Source: an uncultured Rhizobiaceae group bacterium
GTDB taxonomy: Bacteria > Pseudomonadota > Alphaproteobacteria > Rhizobiales > Rhizobiaceae
Assembly (NCBI GenBank): GCA_938009335.1
Contig: CALLHT010000244.1
Span: 1-13,830 of the forward strand
Length of the DNA: 13,830 bases
Reading direction: 5' to 3'
Shown here: positions 5,556 through 11,805 of the stretch, one piece after another
How positions within the stretch are numbered: the first letter of the stretch is position 1
How the letters are laid out: each line of letters begins with the position of its first letter
Notes under the pieces: generated by a model
Told to the model about the DNA's origin: nothing
Database searches by the model: none
The model's input: only the letters and a program-made list of their open reading frames with translations
Translations under genes and position numbers: made by a program

Positions 5556-6701
5556 CTATTTGCCAGTTTGAGGGAAAATCATCATCAATTCCGGGTCAAC
5601 ACGCAGCAAAACGGAGGTTTGATGGGCAGGTAAAACGCCTGGCCTTACCCTTGCTTGAAGCGGTTGAGGCAGTCCCTCTATCGAAACATCCACCAATTCA
5701 GAGGTTCCCAGGAACCGGCGCGCAACAATTCGTCCCGGCACCCCCGGCTTTCCCTTCAAATACGGCATGATGCCAATGTCGGATTGCCGGATTGCAGCAA
5801 AAGCCTCGAAATTAACACTGTCTTGGACTTTGTTCTGCCCGAAAACCGTGGTCATCAATCCCTTTTCAAAATCAGCGGGAATGACATTGATTTCCGAGAA
5901 GAATGCCGCCACGAACAGGTTTTTTGGGTGATAGTAGAGATCACGACCAGATCCAAGCTGGACGAGTTTACCGTCTTGGATCAAGGCAATTCTGTCCCCT
6001 ACCCTTAACGCTTCTTCCGCATCATGGGTGACGATAATCGCAGTAGACCGGGTCTCCCGCAGCAAATCGAGGCTATGTTGACGGATTTGATCGCGCAATC
6101 TCGAGTCGAGGCCAGAAAACGGCTCATCCATCAACAAAATGCCCGGGCGCGGAGCCAGCGCGCGTGCCAATGCCACCCGTTGTTGTTCACCTCCCGATAA
6201 GACATGCGGGTAATCTCCGGCACGATCATCCAACCCGACACGGGATAAAATCCGCATTGCTTGGTCTCTCGCTTCAGATCGGCTCATCGCTGTCAAACCG
6301 AACTCAACATTTTGCCGGATGGTGAGGTGCGGAAACAGCGCATAGTCCTGAAACACAAGACCAACGCCGCGTTTTTCCGGCGGGATTGAATGCTTTTCAT
6401 CGGATACGACACGGCCATCGATCAGCACTTTTCCCTGTGCATCCTCTATGAGACCGGCTGCAATTCGTAAAAGCGAGGTTTTTCCTGAACCCGATGGCCC
6501 CAAGAGACAGATCACCTGACCTGGTTCCACTTCCAAGGTGATGTCATCCAGAATTTTCTCGCCATCAACCTCGTAGGTGATGTGTTCCAACCGCATGCCA
6601 GATGCAATTGAAACACCGGCTGATTTGCGAGCCCCCCACCCAACAGAAGCGGATAGTGCCGGTGGCGGCGCATCTGATTTTGTGAGTGAATTATCGGACA
6701 T
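5556..6701 (-). CDS. ABC transporter ATP-binding protein, FbpC/PotA-like
   Basis: This 381-residue protein is an ABC importer ATPase of the iron(III)/polyamine/sulfate type that would power a membrane permease from the cytoplasmic side. All nucleotide-site motifs are intact: Walker A GPSGSGKT (68-75), Q-loop VFQDYALFPH (116-125), signature LSGGEQQR (168-175), Walker B ILLMDEP (188-194) and His226 of the H-loop. A C-terminal TOBE-like region (about 290-378) follows. No permease or binding-protein gene is adjacent, so the substrate is unknown. The ATG at 6701 adds about 35 residues before the usual family start (the second Met is residue 36); neither start has a good SD, so the extension is uncertain. 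It lies 74 bases after scpB and 136 before tatA. Confidence 0.9.
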   Translation of the reverse strand: MSDNSLTKSDAPPPALSASVGWGARKSAGVSIASGMRLEHITYEVDGEKILDDITLEVEPGQVICLLGPSGSGKTSLLRIAAGLIEDAQGKVLIDGRVVSDEKHSIPPEKRGVGLVFQDYALFPHLTIRQNVEFGLTAMSRSEARDQAMRILSRVGLDDRAGDYPHVLSGGEQQRVALARALAPRPGILLMDEPFSGLDSRLRDQIRQHSLDLLRETRSTAIIVTHDAEEALRVGDRIALIQDGKLVQLGSGRDLYYHPKNLFVAAFFSEINVIPADFEKGLMTTVFGQNKVQDSVNFEAFAAIRQSDIGIMPYLKGKPGVPGRIVARRFLGTSELVDVSIEGLPQPLQARVRPGVLPAHQTSVLLRVDPELMMIFPQTGK

Positions 6702-6775
6702 GCGCCAGAAAGCCCATTTCTTGAACCGGAACGAGTGTGTATTGCCGGAGGTATAACGGGCCTTTTAGAGAAAAA

Positions 6776-7495
6776 CTATCCCTCTTCGTCACCCATTGGC
6801 GTAAGAAGCCCCAGTTCTTCAATATCATCGACTGTAAACGGATCTTCGTCTTCGCCAAGTTCCGGGCTGTCGTTTGGAACCGGAATAACAAAGTTTGTTG
6901 GAACTTCTGAGCGGAGCAATCCAGCGCCTTTAAGCTCTTCCATGCCGGGCAAATCTCTGAGTTCTTCGAGGCCAAATTGGTCCAGAAATTCGAGTGTTGT
7001 TCCATATGTCACCGGGCGACCAGGCGTCTTACGGCGACCCCGCATCCGTACCCAGCCTGTTTCCAGCAGCACATCCAGCGTGCCTTTTGAGGTAGCAACA
7101 CCGCGGATTTCTTCGATTTCCGCACGGGTTACCGGCTGATGGTAAGCAATGATTGCCATAACTTCGAGAGCAGCGCGGGAGAGCTTCTTGGATTCAACTG
7201 CTTCTTTTTGCAGGAGGAAGCTCAGGTCATCCGCAGTTCTGAAGGCCCAGCAATTGCCGACTTTCATCAGGTTGACACCGCGCGCCATATACGCCCGCTG
7301 CAACTCTTCGAGGATTGGCTTTACCTCCGTACCTTCCGGCAGACGCTCCACAATCGCTTTTTCGGTAACCGGCTCAGTAGAGGCAAAAACGATTGCCTCT
7401 ACAATGCGCATCTGCTCTTGCATCTCTTTTCCGACCGTGTGATCTTCCCCGCCGGGGTTAAACGGAAGAATTTTCGCTTCTGATCCCTGTGACAT
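6776..7495 (-). CDS. scpB: Segregation and condensation protein ScpB
   Basis: ScpB dimers bind ScpA and complete the bacterial SMC condensin complex that organises and separates replicated chromosomes. The 239-residue protein begins with a polar stretch, then a first winged helix (about 29-95, beginning RIVEAIVFASTEPVT) and a second winged helix (about 105-172) with the characteristic SRAALEVMAIIAYHQPVTRAEIEEIRGV region, RGRRKTPGRPVTYGTT, and FGLEELRDLP. The last 40 residues are acidic and Pro/Asp/Glu-rich. The ATG sits 2 bases after the scpA stop, with a strong SD (AGGAGT, 7504-7509) inside the last scpA codons, so the two are translationally coupled and made in similar amounts. No smc gene is in this window. 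Confidence 0.96.
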   Translation of the reverse strand: MSQGSEAKILPFNPGGEDHTVGKEMQEQMRIVEAIVFASTEPVTEKAIVERLPEGTEVKPILEELQRAYMARGVNLMKVGNCWAFRTADDLSFLLQKEAVESKKLSRAALEVMAIIAYHQPVTRAEIEEIRGVATSKGTLDVLLETGWVRMRGRRKTPGRPVTYGTTLEFLDQFGLEELRDLPGMEELKGAGLLRSEVPTNFVIPVPNDSPELGEDEDPFTVDDIEELGLLTPMGDEEG

Positions 7496-7497
7496 GG

Positions 7498-8349
7498 TTA
7501 GATACTCCTGTTTTCAGCAACATGTTGCGGTCCCTCACCCTTCGGCTGGGATTTCAGATAAATCGGTTCAAATGCAGCCTCTTGGCGCATCTTAAGCTTG
7601 CCCTCACGCACCAGCTCCAAGGTCGCAGCAAACGAACTGGCGACTATGGTGTTACGCATTTCAGGCTCTGGAATGTAAGGCAGAAGGAAAGAAGTAAGAT
7701 CCGTCCAGTCGCCGAAATGCCCGACCATGCGCGTGAGAATGTCCCGTGCATCCTGAAGCGACCAGACTTCGCGCCTTGCGATTGTTACGTGAGAAACGCT
7801 AGTGCGCTGGCGTTGTGTCGCGTAAGCGCTCAGCAAATCATAAAGCGTGGCGGAATAGTCTTTCTTTCGGTCCACAACAATCGGTTCAGGATTGCCTCTG
7901 GCGAAGAAATCGCGGCCCAATCGGTTGCGGTTGATGATGTTTTTTCCCGCTTCGCGCATTGCTTCCAGCCGCTGGAGACGGAACGCGAGGACGGCGGCCA
8001 TCTCTTCACCGCTCATCTCAGCCGTGTCGTCTTCTTCCTTGGGCAGGAGAAGTTTTGACTTCAGGAATGCAAGCCAAGCAGCCATAACCAGATAGTCAGC
8101 CGCAAGCTCAATCCGCATTTTGCGAACACCCTCGATGAATTCGAGATACTGCTCAGCAAGGGCAAGGATTGAAATCTTGGCAAGGTCTACTTTTTGGCGG
8201 CGACCAAGTTCCAACAACAAATCTAGCGGACCTTCAAACCCCTCCACATCCACGGTTAGCTTCTCGTCAGAGGACGTAACATCGCCCTCTTCCCATTCCT
8301 GATCGGTCATGGGAAGCGGCGGATTTGCAAGTTTGTCGTCGTCGCTCAA
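7498..8349 (-). CDS. scpA: Segregation and condensation protein ScpA
   Basis: ScpA is the kleisin that bridges the SMC heads and ScpB in chromosome condensation. The 283-residue protein has the family hallmark VEGFEGPLDLLLEL (35-48) at the SMC neck-binding end, the LAEQYLEFI helix, the AAWLAFLKSKLLLP segment and a C-terminal winged-helix region (about 205-265, containing FLLPYIPEPEMRNTIVASF-like sequence). The TTG at 8349 is preferred: it overlaps the nagZ stop as TTGA (8346-8349) and has GGAAG six bases upstream, whereas the ATG at residue 14 has no SD. Both starts leave the conserved core unchanged. The first 30 residues are acidic and not conserved in the family. Coupled to nagZ upstream and scpB downstream. 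Confidence 0.95.
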   Translation of the reverse strand: MSDDDKLANPPLPMTDQEWEEGDVTSSDEKLTVDVEGFEGPLDLLLELGRRQKVDLAKISILALAEQYLEFIEGVRKMRIELAADYLVMAAWLAFLKSKLLLPKEEDDTAEMSGEEMAAVLAFRLQRLEAMREAGKNIINRNRLGRDFFARGNPEPIVVDRKKDYSATLYDLLSAYATQRQRTSVSHVTIARREVWSLQDARDILTRMVGHFGDWTDLTSFLLPYIPEPEMRNTIVASSFAATLELVREGKLKMRQEAAFEPIYLKSQPKGEGPQHVAENRSI

Positions 8350-9392
8350 AGGTGTGCTTCCGTTGGATCGTGGTTATAGTCAGAAGATTGGCAAAGCCGC
8401 TGAAATTCTTCACGCAAAGTTGCTTCGTCATCATGGCTCGCAGATGACCAATAGCGTGTTGCCTGTTGAACCCGTTCAAATGCTTTCTCACCGAATTCCG
8501 GGAGCGCATCTGCTACCTGCCGCATTTCCTCCATTTCTCCGTTGCAATGAAGCACAACATCACAGCCTGCGGCAAAAGATGATTGCACTCTTTCAGAGAA
8601 ATCCCCAGAAAGTGCTTTCATGGAGAGGTCATCGCACATCAAAAGGCCATCAAAGCCGATGTAATTGCGAATAATGTCATCAATAACGGTCTTGGAAGTG
8701 GTTGCAGGTGCGGAAGCGTCTACCGCTTCGTAGATTACATGAGCGGTCATCGCGACTGGCATTTCTGCGAGACGTTTAAACGGTTCGAAATCTGTCGCCT
8801 TAAGCGTTTCCAAATCAGTTTCGACGCGCGGAAGATCGAGATGGCTATCCACCATGGAGCGACCGTGGCCTGGAATGTGTTTAATGACTGGCAGTACCCC
8901 GCCGTCGAGCATACCCTGTGCCGCGTCCCGCCCCATCTCACTGATTGAATTCACATCTTGAGAATAGGCGCGATCACCAATCACGTCATGCGCACCGGGA
9001 ACAGGAACGTCCAGTACCGGCAAGCAATCGACGTTGATACCGAGTTTCACAAGATCAAAGGCCATGAGCCGGGATTGCAGCCATGCTATGCGTTTGCCAC
9101 GCGTTTTGTCTTGTTTGTAGTGACCGCCTATGACCTCAGCGCTGTGATATTCCGCCCAATGCGGTGGTCTTAATCGGCGTACTCTGCCGCCTTCCTGATC
9201 TACCAGCACCGCAACATCATCATGATCAACGCATGATTTCATCTCTTCAACGAGGGCAGAGACTTGATCGGGGGTGTCTACGTTTCGGGAAAACAAGATA
9301 AAGCCCCAAGGCTGAACAGCGCGGTAAAAGGCTTTTTCTTCATCCGACAACCGGGTGGACTTGCACCCAAATATAATAGGACTGATTCTCAT
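8346..9392 (-). CDS. nagZ: Beta-N-acetylhexosaminidase NagZ
   Basis: NagZ is a cytoplasmic family 3 glycoside hydrolase that removes N-acetylglucosamine from anhydro-muropeptides during cell-wall recycling. The 348-residue protein shows GFILFSRN (30-37), the DQEGGRVRRL segment (65-74), KHIPGHG (171-177) with the His that acts as general acid/base, and CDDLSM (253-258) with the catalytic Asp nucleophile. The residue before the Asp pair is Cys where the PROSITE-type signature allows Ser/Thr, a minor deviation. Length is standard. ATG at 9392 fits the family start, and an in-frame TAA lies a few codons upstream, so no longer form is possible. There is no SD; the predicted promoter would begin transcription at the ATG. 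It ends overlapping scpA by four bases. Confidence 0.96.
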   Translation of the reverse strand: MRISPIIFGCKSTRLSDEEKAFYRAVQPWGFILFSRNVDTPDQVSALVEEMKSCVDHDDVAVLVDQEGGRVRRLRPPHWAEYHSAEVIGGHYKQDKTRGKRIAWLQSRLMAFDLVKLGINVDCLPVLDVPVPGAHDVIGDRAYSQDVNSISEMGRDAAQGMLDGGVLPVIKHIPGHGRSMVDSHLDLPRVETDLETLKATDFEPFKRLAEMPVAMTAHVIYEAVDASAPATTSKTVIDDIIRNYIGFDGLLMCDDLSMKALSGDFSERVQSSFAAGCDVVLHCNGEMEEMRQVADALPEFGEKAFERVQQATRYWSSASHDDEATLREEFQRLCQSSDYNHDPTEAHL

Positions 9393-9398
9393 ATTGAG

Positions 9399-9427
9399 AA
9401 TTTACCAGTGAAAGCGTGCATTCCCAA
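9399..9427 (-). promoter_or_regulatory. nagZ: Candidate extended -10 promoter for nagZ
   Basis: On the minus strand TTGGGA (9427-9422) and TAAATT (9404-9399) are spaced by exactly 17 bases, and TGG directly before the -10 box makes it an extended -10. Only six bases separate the -10 box from the ATG at 9392, so transcription would start on or beside the start codon. Each box matches the consensus in 4 of 6 bases. Confidence 0.45.
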
Positions 9428-9452
9428 AGAAAAAGGCCGGTTAAACCGGCCT
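9426..9452 (-). terminator. Intrinsic terminator after the SPOR gene
   Basis: AGGCCGGTT and AACCGGCCT (9434-9442 and 9444-9452) are perfect 9-base arms, forming a strong GC-rich stem in the transcript. On the minus strand the stem is followed by TTTTCTTT. It lies 33 bases after the SPOR gene stop and ends the dgt-argS-SPOR unit. Confidence 0.9.
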
Positions 9453-9484
9453 CTCCACTGATATCATTGCACATTTATGCGCGA

Positions 9485-11743
9485 TTATCGGGTTACGAAG
9501 CAGCTTCCGCCCGCCGCCTGAAGCCTTGAGCAAAGCTGATTTGCGTCATTTCGCGATGATGTTTGCACACGTACACGATAGAATGTTGCACCATTCACAT
9601 TAGCACGCTGAACTGACATTGGTCGCCCTTGCAGCACACTGAAGCGATTTCTCAAATTGGTGAACGATGATTGCGCTGCTTCGGGAGTACGTTGGGATGA
9701 TACTTGCACGACCCATTCGCTGCGACGCACTGCGGCAGGAGCGGCAGGTTTCGGTTTTACCGCCGCAGTTTGCACAGGTTTAGGCTTCTGCTTCACCACA
9801 GGCTTCGGCAATGGACTTGCGACCGGAACCGCCGTTGTGCCCGTTGTCTTTGCACCATCGATTGGCTCTGGCTTTTTGATAAGCTCAGTTGTAACCGGCT
9901 TGGGTTCTACGAGTGTTACCTGTGCATCTTCAACAGAAGACAATGCACTTGATGCTAGTTCTGTTGCGGCCGATGTGACTGTTTCAGCAATCTTAGGCAC
10001 AGAAGGTGCAGATTGAACAATCGTGCCATCCGGCTTTACGGTTACGGTCTGCACAACACGCGGTGCTACTTCACCGGTTGTTGCGGCAGCAGATGCTGTA
10101 TCTTCTTCGCCGCCACCAGAAAGACGCTCGTCCGCTTTTGGTGTGAGATTGGTTTCAACCGTAGCTCCGTCATTGACGCCAGTAGAAACAATCTCTGCTG
10201 GTTCTTCTGTCTTGGAGATCAGGCTTTCCTGAGCCAAATTATCGCCGTCAGTGCCTTCAACTTTTTCGTAAGAAGCCTTATCCTGATTGGCTACAACGCG
10301 CCCACCGGGATCATCAGGTTTTTGTTTGATTGGATCGGTTTCCGCTTTGATCAGCTTTGGCTCACCGCCCTCGCCCGCGCTATCGCCGCCCAAGAATCCG
10401 TAGCCTGCAAAGATTGTTCCGGCAAACAATGCGATGATAAGGGCTGCCATCGCGTATTTAAGGCTTGAACCGCCTTTTTGTTGAGCAGCTTCAGGATGCA
10501 TCGCAGCTTCATCGGGAACACCCGGGATTTGCCCGGAATGACCCGGATCTTCGAATTCTGATGCAAACTCCTGAGGCTGAAGCGCATCTGAGAACTCGGC
10601 TTGCGCAGCTTCGGTGCTGCCGGTTTCCCAACCGCCGACTTCATCTAGTTTTTCGACACCAAGCTCTTCTGCAAAAGCAGAGCCGAAGTCGAGATCATCC
10701 AAAGTTTTTGGCTCGGCAACTGCGGCAGCTGTTCCGGCTACGGCTGCTGCACCAGCCGCAAGAGGAGCCGCCAAATCATCGGCAAATGTCTCAAGCGGGT
10801 CAGCTTGTACGAACTCAGTTTCCGCAGGAACTTCTTGCATCTGTGTGTCCTGAGACATCATTTGCTCGAACTCATTGGCAAATGCAGCACCCAAATCTTC
10901 TTCTGCGGGTTGAGGGTGTTCAACCTCAGACGGGACCTCATAGCCTGGCTCCAAAGCGGGTTGATCAGATACCGATTGCATCGTCTCATCTACGGCTTCA
11001 AAACCAACAGCCATTTCATCATCAAGTTCCGCGGCAAGTGCGTTCTCAAGGCTGGTGAACTCCTCCGAACCCACCACTTCTTCTTGCTCTGGAAATTCTA
11101 CCGCCGCCGCTTCAGCCGTATTTACAACTTCTGCGACTGGATCATTCAACGCTTCTACGGCAATTGTTTCCTGCATAGGCTCGGGCGTCAGCTCGGTTTC
11201 TAGCGCGGAGATCAAACCATCCTCAAAGGACGGGGCCTGATCTACAGCAAGCCCTGGCTCGGGCAGTTCTGCTGCCGGTGTTTGTAAAACCGATTCGTCA
11301 ACCGTAAACGGTTCTGGTTGCTCGTTTACAACTTGATCTACTGCACGAGTGATCTCGTCTCGCGCACTCAATTCTTGCTCTACCGCCGGCGCTTCAAATT
11401 CAACGATCGGCTGCGCCTCGGGCATTGGATCCCCAAGGGCCTCAGATAGCGCTGCTTCCATATCTAAATCTGATATGCTTGGCTCCGGCAGTGTTTCCCT
11501 AACCGGCTCGACTGAAACTACTGGCTCCAAATCAACGAACGGTTCTGGCTCAGCCATAATGGCTTCCAAAACCTCTTCGTACTGAACCGGTTCAGCTTCA
11601 ACTGATACCTCAGGCTCTAACGCATTTGTTTCGAGAACCGGCTCAGGTTCGCCCGCAACAATGCGCGCCAATTCTGCCAGCGGATCATCTTCCAAACCTT
11701 GATCGACAGATTGATCAACTTCAGGATTTAATTTTTCACTCAC
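9485..11743 (-). CDS. SPOR-domain membrane protein with long acidic cytoplasmic part
   Basis: This 752-residue protein probably acts at the division septum or growth pole, where SPOR domains bind glycan strands lacking stem peptides. Residues 1-428 are very acidic and rich in Glu, Pro, Ala and Val, with PLAELARIVAG near the start (21-31) and several copies of a short helical motif. A single clear membrane helix (430-451) is followed by a Pro/Lys/Thr-rich linker (452-672) and a C-terminal SPOR domain (about 674-750, starting SEWVVQVSSQRTPEAA) with two Cys (738, 748). The predicted topology is N-in, C-periplasmic, like FtsN but with a far larger cytoplasmic part. From memory it matches the rhizobial FtsN-like protein called RgsS; I could not verify this. 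The GTG start has SD AGGGGT 8 bases upstream. Confidence 0.88.
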   Translation of the reverse strand: MSEKLNPEVDQSVDQGLEDDPLAELARIVAGEPEPVLETNALEPEVSVEAEPVQYEEVLEAIMAEPEPFVDLEPVVSVEPVRETLPEPSISDLDMEAALSEALGDPMPEAQPIVEFEAPAVEQELSARDEITRAVDQVVNEQPEPFTVDESVLQTPAAELPEPGLAVDQAPSFEDGLISALETELTPEPMQETIAVEALNDPVAEVVNTAEAAAVEFPEQEEVVGSEEFTSLENALAAELDDEMAVGFEAVDETMQSVSDQPALEPGYEVPSEVEHPQPAEEDLGAAFANEFEQMMSQDTQMQEVPAETEFVQADPLETFADDLAAPLAAGAAAVAGTAAAVAEPKTLDDLDFGSAFAEELGVEKLDEVGGWETGSTEAAQAEFSDALQPQEFASEFEDPGHSGQIPGVPDEAAMHPEAAQQKGGSSLKYAMAALIIALFAGTIFAGYGFLGGDSAGEGGEPKLIKAETDPIKQKPDDPGGRVVANQDKASYEKVEGTDGDNLAQESLISKTEEPAEIVSTGVNDGATVETNLTPKADERLSGGGEEDTASAAATTGEVAPRVVQTVTVKPDGTIVQSAPSVPKIAETVTSAATELASSALSSVEDAQVTLVEPKPVTTELIKKPEPIDGAKTTGTTAVPVASPLPKPVVKQKPKPVQTAAVKPKPAAPAAVRRSEWVVQVSSQRTPEAAQSSFTNLRNRFSVLQGRPMSVQRANVNGATFYRVRVQTSSRNDANQLCSRLQAAGGSCFVTR

Positions 11744-11751
11744 AACGCGTT

Positions 11752-11757
11752 ACCCCT
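11752..11757 (-). promoter_or_regulatory. SD supporting the GTG start of the SPOR gene
   Basis: AGGGGT on the minus strand lies 8 bases before the GTG at 11743 and directly abuts the inverted repeat at 11758-11786. No ATG in this frame has comparable support before the conserved N-terminal motif. Confidence 0.6.
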
Positions 11758-11786
11758 ACATTGATGTGCACATTGCCAATCAATGT
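11758..11786 (-). repeat. 8-base inverted repeat ahead of the SPOR gene
   Basis: ACATTGAT (11758-11765) and ATCAATGT (11779-11786) are perfect inverted arms with a 13-base loop. A shifted 10-base palindrome ATGTGCACAT (11764-11773) overlaps it. It fills much of the 62-base argS-SPOR gap and touches the SD. It could be an RNA hairpin affecting initiation or a DNA operator. Confidence 0.45.
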
Positions 11787-11805
11787 TCACATAACCAGCG
11801 TAGTA

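Noticed and set aside
6702..6775. Promoter for the ABC ATPase gene with TTATAC as -10 box
   Set aside because: No acceptable -35 hexamer lies 16-18 bases upstream, so read-through from scpB is as likely.
7489..8058. Plus-strand open frame of 189 residues
   Set aside because: It is antisense to scpA and shows no family pattern.
10465..11058. Plus-strand open frame of 197 residues
   Set aside because: It is antisense to the SPOR gene. Its Gln/Arg/Leu-rich sequence comes from reading the Glu/Ala/Pro codons backwards; no motif and no SD.
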